DNA of 49,452 bases from a virus. Positions within the stretch are counted from its first letter, which is position 1. Each line of letters opens with the position of its first letter. This document shows positions 33,289 to 40,609 of the stretch, piece after piece. The notes below the pieces were generated by a model. The model saw only the letters and a list, made by a program, of their open reading frames with translations, searched no databases and was not told where the DNA came from. Both the position numbers and the translations under genes were made by a program. The stretch is taken from positions 1 through 49,452 of the IMG/VR virus record IMGVR_UViG_3300024975_000026; one strand, written 5' to 3'.

Positions 33289-33894
33289 CTACATCGGGAT
33301 GCGGCCACTGAGCATCTCGTCAGTGCGCTTGCGAGCCTCTTGATCGGCCGCAGCGCCCTCTGGCGTAGCGACCACAATCAGGCCTCTGTCGATGCGACCG
33401 GCCGAAGAAACGTAGTCAACTCGCATGTCACCGATCTGCCAGCGCGCTTCGACAGACTCGAACTTGGCCCCCATCCGGTTTTGTACTGGGGTTGCCGTGA
33501 CGCTGGATGGCCGACCGTACTTCTCAGTTAGCGCCGCGAGTATCTCCTCATGGTGTGGGATGCCGCGCGTATAGATCGTGGCGTGCACCAGCTTGCGATC
33601 GATGAACCGCGCATGCACCTCTGAGCTGTCTATCCACAACGGCAATAGGCCAAATGCATATCTGACTCTGGCCGGTCCCGAGAATGGGAGCTTCGCGTAC
33701 CGTGATGCCTTCGCCTCGGTCACGCAGTTGCCGGCTGGTGGCGGCAACGCTCGATCACCATCTTGGCAATACTCAAGGTCTGGGTCGGCGCGAAATCGAA
33801 GACCGTACAAGGTGTCGGTTTGTGCAGTTGCAAGCGATGACCCGACAACAAGGCTTAATGCCAAGCAGGAACTGCGAACTTCTGAACTCTTCAT
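33289..33894 (-). CDS. Exported protein of unknown function
   Basis: A 201-residue protein with a Sec signal peptide (MKSSEVRSSCLALSLVVGSSLATAQ, cleavage likely after ATA). The mature part is soluble with two Cys (YCQDGD, GNCVTE) that may form a disulphide in the periplasm. It contains TLYGLRFRADPDLEYC and LTEKYGRPSSVTATPVQN, patterns like those of short exported bacterial proteins. GGGAG precedes the ATG. It starts 52 nt after the repressor stop, in the same direction, so it is probably co-expressed in the lysogen. Its DNA looks less GC-rich than the structural genes, suggesting recent acquisition. Confidence 0.72.
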   Translation of the reverse strand: MKSSEVRSSCLALSLVVGSSLATAQTDTLYGLRFRADPDLEYCQDGDRALPPPAGNCVTEAKASRYAKLPFSGPARVRYAFGLLPLWIDSSEVHARFIDRKLVHATIYTRGIPHHEEILAALTEKYGRPSSVTATPVQNRMGAKFESVEARWQIGDMRVDYVSSAGRIDRGLIVVATPEGAAADQEARKRTDEMLSGRIPM

Positions 33895-33946
33895 CTTCAC
33901 TCCCTGAAGGCTCGCCATTGGGTGGGCTGGCGGCGCGCCCAACCGA

Positions 33947-34831
33947 TCACCTCATCCGGGGCCACACCATCCGCCCATCCACCTGCAGCTTCAACCTCTC
34001 GCCTGGTCGAATCACTTCTGGCTCATAAGCCGGGTTGTCGCTCTTGATGATCAAGGTGCCATCGATCTTGCGCTGCAACCGCTTCACCAGCACGCTGCCA
34101 CCAACTCGGATGACGTAGACGCCGCTGGCATCGGCCTTGTTCACTCGGGTATCGATCACGATGGTCTCGCCATCGGCCAACGTGGGCTCCATGCTGTCGC
34201 CATGCACCTCGACCGTTGCGAGCCCATCGGAGCGACCGAAGGTCTCCTGCATCCAACGGCGATCGAATGCCACGTAGCCTGCGTCGTCCAGATCCATGTC
34301 GGCGGCGTTGCCGAGGCCGAGTCCCGCTGAGGCTTTCGCGCTGTATCTAGGTATCACCTGGTACTCCCTATTGGTGTTGCTCTTTGAGAAAAGCACGGGG
34401 AACACCAACGGCGCGTACGCGTCGGACGGCCAGACCAGTGGGTCTTTGTAGAGCGACGGCGGCAGATCCGTGCTGCGCGTCTTGAGGGGCCCTCCATTGC
34501 TACCGGGTCCGCCATCGTTTGCGGCATGTTGACCTAGCTGCGCCGCCGCTGTTTTCCGGCCGCCCTTCGATGAATCGGCAATACCCGCAGAGGACTTGAG
34601 CCCGCGGACTACGGGTCTTGGACCGTATTCGCCCGTCAGCACATAGAGCACGTCCACCTGGGCGCTAGCAGCTCTTGCCAGTACCTCTCCGCCAGGGACG
34701 GCCAGATCGCGCTCGTACTTGCCATACATCTCGCGCGAAATGCCGCACGCCTCCGCCAGCGCCTCTTGGCCGAGGCCAAGCCGCTTTCGCTCCTCCTTGA
34801 GTCGAGTCGCAATTTGCGAACTTAAATCCAC
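33947..34831 (-). CDS. Prophage repressor, XRE HTH plus LexA-like S24 domain
   Basis: The 294-residue immunity repressor. A helix-turn-helix covers about residues 8-65 (GLGQEALAEACGISREMYGKYERD). After a Gly/Ser-rich linker comes an S24 peptidase domain with Ser213 in HGDSMEPT and Lys250 in SVLVKRLQ, the Ser/Lys pair of self-cleaving repressors. Induction by RecA-stimulated self-cleavage is therefore likely. This differs from the c repressor of Mu, which lacks an S24 domain. The start is GTG, with AAGGGG 6 nt upstream; the ATG overlapping it is out of frame. Operator repeats lie just upstream, so autoregulation is expected. Confidence 0.92.
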   Translation of the reverse strand: MDLSSQIATRLKEERKRLGLGQEALAEACGISREMYGKYERDLAVPGGEVLARAASAQVDVLYVLTGEYGPRPVVRGLKSSAGIADSSKGGRKTAAAQLGQHAANDGGPGSNGGPLKTRSTDLPPSLYKDPLVWPSDAYAPLVFPVLFSKSNTNREYQVIPRYSAKASAGLGLGNAADMDLDDAGYVAFDRRWMQETFGRSDGLATVEVHGDSMEPTLADGETIVIDTRVNKADASGVYVIRVGGSVLVKRLQRKIDGTLIIKSDNPAYEPEVIRPGERLKLQVDGRMVWPRMR

Positions 34832-34866
34832 ATTTGCCCCTTGCGTTTGAGGCGTTTAGTTCTCAT

Positions 34867-34926
34867 AATCACACCAAAGCACACCTTTGTTCACATCATC
34901 ACATTGGCTCACACCAACGCACACCC
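34867..34926. promoter_or_regulatory. Operator array with 10-bp period beside the repressor gene
   Basis: From 34871 six consecutive 10-bp units can be read. Four begin CACACC (34871, 34881, 34911, 34921), and the two between are degenerate (TTCACATCAT, CACATTGGCT). The units are one helical turn apart, so bound proteins would line up on one face. A weak extended -10 (TGATTATGAG, minus strand) for the repressor gene overlaps the first unit, which suggests autoregulation. Confidence 0.65.
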
Positions 34927-35041
34927 CTAGAAGTAGGCCCCACCTGCATGAAAACCTCGTCGCCTCTTTCGCTTGCATGCATCTCCGTAGTGCAGGCATC
35001 CGCATCTGATGCCCAAGTGATACCGCTGAGTCCCATTCGGC

Positions 35042-35296
35042 TCAGTGCAGCGGCTCTCCAGGCGGCGTTGTTGCCTTGGTCTTACCGCCGTCTAGATCCA
35101 GCAACGCTTGTTGAAGGTGCGCAATCAGGTCCTCCAGATGTGGCCTCCGCAGCTGATGCCACAACCCCGGCACCAGCTTCGGATCCTGCCCTGCAGGCAC
35201 TTCCCACCGTCTCAGGCGAAGCGCAATGAAGTCGGGGTGTATCCCGATCTCCGCATCCGCAAAAGCGAACACATGTTCCAGCTCGTTGCCCTCCAT
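35042..35296 (-). CDS. Small protein in the control region, unknown
   Basis: An 84-residue acidic protein starting MEGNELEHVFAFADAEIGIHPDFIALRLRRWEV. GGAGGT at 5 nt before the ATG (35296) supports translation. It lies between the two operator groups and is transcribed towards the repressor, so it could be expressed with the repressor from a promoter overlapping the second operator. No domain is recognised. A plus-strand frame over the same DNA (34834..35229) looks less like protein. Confidence 0.55.
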   Translation of the reverse strand: MEGNELEHVFAFADAEIGIHPDFIALRLRRWEVPAGQDPKLVPGLWHQLRRPHLEDLIAHLQQALLDLDGGKTKATTPPGEPLH

Positions 35297-35309
35297 GCGC
35301 ACCTCCACT

Positions 35310-35329
35310 TAATCACACCAACGTACACC
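35310..35329. promoter_or_regulatory. Second operator, upstream of the early genes
   Basis: TAATCACACCAACGTACACC matches the first operator (TAATCACACCAAAGCACACC) at 18 of 20 positions. It lies 14 nt before the start of the Ner-like gene and 13 nt before the divergent 35296 gene. It is placed to control both the early rightward promoter and the leftward gene. Confidence 0.65.
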
Positions 35330-35343
35330 ATTTTTGCACGCCC

Positions 35344-35553
35344 ATGAGCAAGCCCCGCACGCTGAAAACCCCAGACCAGGCACGCGCCGACTTCGAGCGC
35401 CGGGGTCTGTCGATCGCGGCCTGGGCGCGCGCTCACAAGGTGGGCCGCAGCCTGGTCTACGAAATCCTGGCCGGCCGCAAGAAGTGCCTGCGCGGCGACA
35501 GCCACAAGGTGGCCGTGCTGCTGGGCATGAAGGCCGGCGAGATCGTCGATTGA
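35344..35553 (+). CDS. Ner/Cro-like early regulator
   Basis: A 69-residue DNA-binding protein that opens the early operon. It carries an HTH (LSIAAWARAHKVGRSLVYEILAGRKK, about residues 22-47). In Mu the equivalent Ner shuts down early and repressor transcription. The operator at 35310..35329 lies just upstream and is a likely target. A 15-bp start region, GCACGCCCATGAGCA, recurs at the next gene. Confidence 0.8.
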   Translation: MSKPRTLKTPDQARADFERRGLSIAAWARAHKVGRSLVYEILAGRKKCLRGDSHKVAVLLGMKAGEIVD

Positions 35554-35588
35554 CCTCCCATCAACCCACTGCACAACAAGGCACGCCC

Positions 35589-35909
35589 ATGAGCACCGAC
35601 CGCCCTATCAACCAGTACGCCCACGACGGCCAGCAGCGGCTGCTGAAGCTGATCACGCTGCTAGCCGGTCACGAGATCACCGGCCTGGCCCCGGCCGAGA
35701 TCGCCCGCGAGCAGGCCTGCAACGCCAGCATGGTGACCCGCGACCTGGCCAACCTGCAGCTGGGTGGCTACGCCGAGCTGGTGCCCGAGACGGGCCGCTG
35801 GCGCCTGAGCCCGCAGATCGTGCAGATCGCGCTCAAGCACATGCACGCCCTGGACCGCGCCCAGCACCGCCTGGGCGAGGTGCGCAGCCGCTACTCCCGC
35901 ATGGCCTGA
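35589..35909 (+). CDS. Winged-helix (IclR-type) small regulator
   Basis: A 106-residue protein with an IclR-like winged helix: RLLKLITLLAGHEITGLAPAEIAREQACNASMVTRDLANLQLGGYAELVPETGRWRL. A helical C-terminal part follows (LKHMHALDRAQHRLGEV). The start at 35589 is preceded by AAGG and the same 15-bp start region as the Ner-like gene. The frame is open upstream to 35334 but overlaps the Ner-like gene there. Confidence 0.75.
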   Translation: MSTDRPINQYAHDGQQRLLKLITLLAGHEITGLAPAEIAREQACNASMVTRDLANLQLGGYAELVPETGRWRLSPQIVQIALKHMHALDRAQHRLGEVRSRYSRMA

Positions 35910-35924
35910 AAGGCAGACAAGCCG

Positions 35925-36209
35925 ATGAACTCACCCGCACACCTGTTGCTCGCCGATCGGATCAGAACCGGCCTGGCGCAGGACCTCACCGAGGCGCTGA
36001 TCCTTGCAGACCCCCTCGCTATAGCTTGGCACCTGGTCACGGCAGGCACTTTCATCAGCGCACAAGAGATCGCAGAGCACCTGGTGCAAGCCACCGGCTC
36101 GCCCGAGATCGCGCTGCACCACATCAACGCCTGCCACGACGCGACCAACAAGCTGCTGGCCAGCCTGGCGCTCGCCATCCGTACCTCATCCACCAACAAC
36201 AAGGCCTGA
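35925..36209 (+). CDS. Small early protein, unknown
   Basis: A 94-residue helical protein (HLLLADRIRTGLAQDLTEALILADPLAIAWHLVTAGTFISAQEIAEHLVQATGS). The second half might contain a helix-turn-helix-like segment, but the match is weak. It lies 15 nt after the winged-helix gene in the early operon. Confidence 0.65.
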   Translation: MNSPAHLLLADRIRTGLAQDLTEALILADPLAIAWHLVTAGTFISAQEIAEHLVQATGSPEIALHHINACHDATNKLLASLALAIRTSSTNNKA

Positions 36210-36213
36210 CCCT

Positions 36214-37149
36214 ATGGCACGCAAAGCACTTCCGCCCGCCGAACCCGTCGCGGCAAACGTCAACCACGCAGCTCTCGCCGAGGCCGGCGCACAGGCCACC
36301 GAGCTGGTGCTGATCGAGGAGCGAGCAGCCGCCGGCCTGCAGGCCCTGGCCCTGCAGCTGGGCTACCAGGACAGCCTGAGCGTCGGCGCGCTGGAAGACG
36401 GCATCCGCTTCTACCAACGCCGCACGGTCGAGGCCTGCATGGAGCTGGGCAAGCGGCTGCTGTTGCTCAAGGAGCTGACCGGGCACGGCGGGTTCTCTCA
36501 GCGAGTGGAGGCCCTTGGCATCAATCCGCGCATGGGCCAGCGCTTCATGGCGGCCACCCTGAAGTTCTCCAAAAGCGACACAAAGTCGCTTTTGGAGGCC
36601 GCTGGCACGCAATCCAAGATGCTCGAACTGGTGGTGTTGGACGACGACGATATCGACGTCCTGGCCTCAGGCGGAAGCTTGGGCGAGGTGGACCTGGACG
36701 CCGTCTCGTCCATGAGCACCACCGAGCTGCGCGCCGCCCTGCGCGAAGCGCGGGAAGGCCTGGAAGCCAAGGACCGAGTGATCTCGGGCCAGGGCGAAAA
36801 GATAAACACCCTGGCCGAAAAGCTCGAACACCCCTTCAAGCCCAGGAAGACCGACCCGGCCAAGACCGCCGAAGACGCCGCCGCGCTGAGCGAGCTGTTC
36901 AGCTGCGTGATGACCACCACCGCCGAGGTGGAGCGCCTGGCCGCCGTCGTGCGTGAGCTGCAGGCGCACCCCCGCGAGCCGATGCGCGCTCGCGCGCTGG
37001 AGGCGATGCAGCACATCGTGATGACGGTGCGCGAGATTGTGATGGAGCACGGCCTGGACGTGGACACCAGCGCGGACGCCATCGGTGGCCGGCCCAGTTG
37101 GCTGGACGTGGACGCCCTGAACGCAGCGGTCGGCGTCAAAAAAGACTGA
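36214..37149 (+). CDS. DUF3102-type early phage protein
   Basis: A 311-residue protein. The region near residues 70-120 (QRRTVEACMELGKRLLLLKELTGHGGFSQRVEALGINPRMGQRFMAATLKF) matches the DUF3102 pattern of phage and plasmid proteins that resemble DNA-binding or ParB-like components. A coiled coil follows (STTELRAALREAREGLEAKDRVISGQGEKINTLAEKLE, written in parts), then helices. It probably acts on DNA near the transposition genes. The exact role is unknown. Confidence 0.7.
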   Translation: MARKALPPAEPVAANVNHAALAEAGAQATELVLIEERAAAGLQALALQLGYQDSLSVGALEDGIRFYQRRTVEACMELGKRLLLLKELTGHGGFSQRVEALGINPRMGQRFMAATLKFSKSDTKSLLEAAGTQSKMLELVVLDDDDIDVLASGGSLGEVDLDAVSSMSTTELRAALREAREGLEAKDRVISGQGEKINTLAEKLEHPFKPRKTDPAKTAEDAAALSELFSCVMTTTAEVERLAAVVRELQAHPREPMRARALEAMQHIVMTVREIVMEHGLDVDTSADAIGGRPSWLDVDALNAAVGVKKD

Positions 37150-37195
37150 CCCGAACGGTCAACAGAACAGCAGCACGCAGCTCAGCACCCACACC

Positions 37196-39016
37196 ATGAA
37201 CCATCTGAAGGCGGAAGTGATCCGGCAGGCGGCCCGCGAGCTGGCCGAGGCGCCCCACGGCACCAAGGCCGAGATCGTGGCCCGCGCAGCGGCCACGTTG
37301 AACCTGAGCACCCAGCGCACCTACAGCCTGATCAAGCAAGCCCAGGCCGGCCTGGCGGGCGTGGGCGAGCGCAAGCGCCGGGCTGATGCCAACACCACCG
37401 CCATCTCCGATGCCGAACTGCAAAAGGTGGCTGGCGTGCTGTCCACCGGGCGGCGCAACGGCAAGGCCATGTGGTCGATCGAGCGCGTCATTGCGGTGCT
37501 GCACGCCAGCGGCGAGCTGAGCACGCGGCTGAGCGCCAGCCGGGTGAGCACGCTAATGCGCGAGCGCGGCATGCACCCCGACCAGGTGGCCGAGCCCAGC
37601 GCCTCGGTGCGCATGCGCACCGAGCACCCGAACGCGGTGTGGCAGCTCGACGCCTCGGTGTGCGTGCTCTACCGCACGCCCAAGGGCGAGGTGGCGCTGA
37701 TGGAGCGGGACGAGTTCTACAAGAACAAGCTGCACAACATCGCCAAGATCATGAACGACCTGGTGGTGCGCTTCGTGGGCACCGACCACTGCAGCGGCAG
37801 CGTCGGCGTGCGCTTCTACACCGGCGGCGAGACGACGGAGCATGCGCTGGAGTTCCTGATCTGGCTGATGGTGCAGCGCACGGGTGCCGAGGGCCAGGTG
37901 CTGCCGTTCTACGGCGTGCCCTTCATGATCTACACCGACCAGGGCGCGGCCTTTAAGTCGGGTGCGTTCCTGAACTTCTGCGAACTGCTGGACATCAAGG
38001 CCGAGCGGCACAAGCCGCGCAACTCACGCGCCACGGGCTCGGTCGAGAACAGCCAGAACCTGGTGGAGCGCGGCCTGGAGGGCACGCTGAGGTTCATCGC
38101 CGCCGAAACCATCACGATGGCCATGCTCGACAGCCTGGCCGACCAGTGGATGCATTGGTTCAACGGCACGCAGCGCCACAGCCGCCACGGCATGACGCGC
38201 TACAGCGCCTGGTCGCACATTACCGGCGCGCAGCTGCGCATTGCGCCCAAGGTCGAGCTGCTGCGTGCACTGCCCGCCAGCGCACCGGAAAAGCGCCGCG
38301 TGAGCAACGACATGCTGGTGAGCTACTCGGTCAAGGGCTACGGCGCGCACGACTACGACGTGCGCTATGTGGCCGGCGCTGCGCCAGGCGAGAAGCTGCT
38401 GGTTGCCGTGAACCCCTTCGAGGCGCCCGCCGTCAACGTAGGCGCCATCGACCGCACTAGCGGCGAGATCGTGTGGCACACCGTGCAGCCGCTGCAGCGC
38501 GACGAGTTCGGCTTCGACGTGAACGCGCCGCGCCTAGGCCAGGACTTCAAGGCCATGCCGCTGACGGTGGTGGACGAGCAGCGCAACGCCATTGCCCGCC
38601 AGGCCTACGCCACCGATGGCGTGCCAGCCACGCTGGAGGAGGCCGACAAGGCCCGCCGCAACAAGGCCGCGCCGTACCTGGGCCAGTTCGACCCGCTGGC
38701 CGATCTGAAGGCCGCCAAGGTGCCCGCGTACCTGCCGCGTGCAGGCACGGCGCTGGACGCACCGGCGCGCCGTACCGAGGTGCCCCGCCTCAACGTGGTG
38801 GACGCCTGCAAGCGTCTCAAGGCCCGCCTGGGTGATGCCTACACGACGGCCGTGTACAGCTGGATCAGCCAGCGCTTCGGTACCGATGGCGTGCCCGAGG
38901 ACCAGATCGACGCTCTGGCCGCGCAGTTCGCGCCGGCCACTCAACAACCGACCGCTCAGCCTGGTGGGCTGCAGTTGGTGCAACCGCTGCGTGCAGCAGG
39001 AGGTGACCTTTCATGA
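37196..39016 (+). CDS. DDE transposase (MuA-like)
   Basis: The 606-residue recombinase that integrates and replicates the phage by transposition. The N-terminal part has helix-turn-helix regions for end binding (AEIVARAAATLNLSTQRTYSLIKQA). The catalytic rve core carries Asp152 (WQLDASV), Asp248 (IYTDQGAAF) and Glu284 (GSVENSQNLVERG). The D-35-E spacing is classic. A beta-barrel-like part and a C-terminal region for the AAA partner follow. The start has no strong ribosome site. Its likely targets are the repeats at 5037..5083 and 46763..46809. Confidence 0.93.
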   Translation: MNHLKAEVIRQAARELAEAPHGTKAEIVARAAATLNLSTQRTYSLIKQAQAGLAGVGERKRRADANTTAISDAELQKVAGVLSTGRRNGKAMWSIERVIAVLHASGELSTRLSASRVSTLMRERGMHPDQVAEPSASVRMRTEHPNAVWQLDASVCVLYRTPKGEVALMERDEFYKNKLHNIAKIMNDLVVRFVGTDHCSGSVGVRFYTGGETTEHALEFLIWLMVQRTGAEGQVLPFYGVPFMIYTDQGAAFKSGAFLNFCELLDIKAERHKPRNSRATGSVENSQNLVERGLEGTLRFIAAETITMAMLDSLADQWMHWFNGTQRHSRHGMTRYSAWSHITGAQLRIAPKVELLRALPASAPEKRRVSNDMLVSYSVKGYGAHDYDVRYVAGAAPGEKLLVAVNPFEAPAVNVGAIDRTSGEIVWHTVQPLQRDEFGFDVNAPRLGQDFKAMPLTVVDEQRNAIARQAYATDGVPATLEEADKARRNKAAPYLGQFDPLADLKAAKVPAYLPRAGTALDAPARRTEVPRLNVVDACKRLKARLGDAYTTAVYSWISQRFGTDGVPEDQIDALAAQFAPATQQPTAQPGGLQLVQPLRAAGGDLS

Positions 39017-40278
39017 CCGTCAAAACACTGCGCTCGGTAGACCCGTCGCAGCCCATGCCAGGCCAGCGCCTGGAGCTGGCCACGATTGCCGCCGACGTAG
39101 GTCTGTCGTTCGCCGACATGGCCGCCGCAGCGGGCATCAGCAAAACCGCGTTGGCCGATATCGCCACCGAGAACCGCTGGCCCAAGCGGCAAGACGAGGC
39201 CGCGCTGAAGGCATCCATCCGGGCGCTGTTCGAGGCGCGCGGCGCCACACCCGAGCAGCTCGAAATCCTGTTCTGGGCGCGCACACGCCGCACCCGGCCC
39301 AGCCCCTCGATCACCAACGACCTGGGCCGTGGGCCCGACTACCAACCCAACCCCGCAAACCAACCAAAGGCGACTGACATGCTGCTCGCAAAACAGAGCC
39401 TCAGCTACGAGGCAAGCAAGGCGTTCACGCTGTTCACCAACCCGTTCGACGGCGAAGTGACCAGCGCAGAAGAGTTGTTCCAGAACGGCGAGCTGCGCTT
39501 CGTCCGAGAGGCCATGTGGCAGGCCGGCAAGAACGGCCGGTTCGTGGCCATCATCGGCGAATCTGGCGCGGGCAAGACCACTCTTCTGGGTGACCTGGAA
39601 GACCGCATCGAGCGCGACCGCGCGCCTGTGGTGATCGTGCGGCCCTCGGTGATGTCGATGACGGACACCGAGAGCGCCGGCCGCCTGCTCAAGGCGGGCG
39701 ACATCATCCACGCGATCATCCTGACTATCGATCCGCAAGCCACTGTGCCTGCCACCCACGAGGCGCGCAGCCGCAAGATGCTCAAGATGGTGGAGGAGTC
39801 CGCCAAGGTGGGCAACAGCCACCTGCTGGTGATCGAGGAGGCGCATGCGCTGCCCATCGCTACCGCCAAGGCTCTGAAGCGCTTGCATGAGGCCTGCCGC
39901 ATCGGCCGCCGCGCTGCGCTGGGCATCCTGCTGCTGGGACAGCCCGAGTTGCGCGGCAAGCTCAGCGAGCGCCGCGCCGACATGCGCGAAGTGGTGCAGC
40001 GCTGCGAGGTGGTGGAGCTGCCCCCGCTCGATGGCGATCTGCGCGGCTACCTGGCGCACAAGGCCGGCCTGGCCGGCCGCCAGCTCGGTGAGCTGATCGA
40101 CGACGGCGGTGTCGAGGAGATGCGCGCCCGCCTCACGGTGCAGGGCCACGACCGGAAGGCCACACCGATATCGCTGCTGTATCCGCTGGCGATCAACAAC
40201 CTCATGACGGCGTGCCTGAACGTCGCCGCCAGCCTCGGCGTACCCGTGATCACGCGCGACGTGGTGCGCGCTGTCTGA
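39013..40278 (+). CDS. AAA ATPase transposition protein (MuB-like)
   Basis: A 421-residue partner of the transposase that chooses target DNA and stimulates strand transfer. The N-terminal HTH (ATIAADVGLSFADMAAAAGISKTALADIATENRW, in parts) precedes an AAA domain with Walker A GESGAGKTT (about 182-190), Walker B LLVIEEAHAL (about 272) and LLGQPELRGKL as sensor region. The ATG overlaps the transposase stop (ATGA). The order A-B matches Mu. Confidence 0.92.
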   Translation: MTVKTLRSVDPSQPMPGQRLELATIAADVGLSFADMAAAAGISKTALADIATENRWPKRQDEAALKASIRALFEARGATPEQLEILFWARTRRTRPSPSITNDLGRGPDYQPNPANQPKATDMLLAKQSLSYEASKAFTLFTNPFDGEVTSAEELFQNGELRFVREAMWQAGKNGRFVAIIGESGAGKTTLLGDLEDRIERDRAPVVIVRPSVMSMTDTESAGRLLKAGDIIHAIILTIDPQATVPATHEARSRKMLKMVEESAKVGNSHLLVIEEAHALPIATAKALKRLHEACRIGRRAALGILLLGQPELRGKLSERRADMREVVQRCEVVELPPLDGDLRGYLAHKAGLAGRQLGELIDDGGVEEMRARLTVQGHDRKATPISLLYPLAINNLMTACLNVAASLGVPVITRDVVRAV

Positions 40279-40303
40279 CCCATCCACCCCAAGGAGCAAC
40301 GCG

Positions 40304-40609
40304 ATGAAATCTCGTCTTCTCTTCCGCGAGAACGGCACCGCGCACCGCACGCGCGGTGTGCTGGCGCCGCTGTTGCAGCTGCTGCTGTGCCTGGCCATCT
40401 TGTTCGGTCTGTGGTGCCTCGGCGCCAAGATCGACGAGCCGATGGCCAGCCCCGAGACCGCCCTGGCCAGCGCCGACGAGCAGGCGCAGACCGAGCTGCG
40501 CCACCAGGTGGTTGCCGCCTACGAGCAAGGCCACCGCGATGGCCAGCAGCAGGCCGCCACGGGGCGCGAGCTGGCGCGGCTGGCGATGGACTGCGGAGCC
40601 CGGCCATGA
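40304..40609 (+). CDS. Small membrane protein after the B gene
   Basis: A 101-residue protein with a single transmembrane helix (GVLAPLLQLLLCLAILFGLWCLG) and a soluble C-terminal part rich in Gln/Ala/Glu (QTELRHQVVAAYEQGHRDGQQQ). AAGGAG precedes the ATG. It has the place of kil in Mu, right after B, but there is no clear similarity, so function is open. It overlaps the next gene by ATGA. Confidence 0.68.
   Translation: MKSRLLFRENGTAHRTRGVLAPLLQLLLCLAILFGLWCLGAKIDEPMASPETALASADEQAQTELRHQVVAAYEQGHRDGQQQAATGRELARLAMDCGARP

Noticed and set aside
34834-35229. Plus-strand frame in the control region, including an ATG at 34948 (MKTSSPLSLA)
   Set aside because: It overlaps the operators and the better-supported minus-strand gene, and has low-complexity composition.
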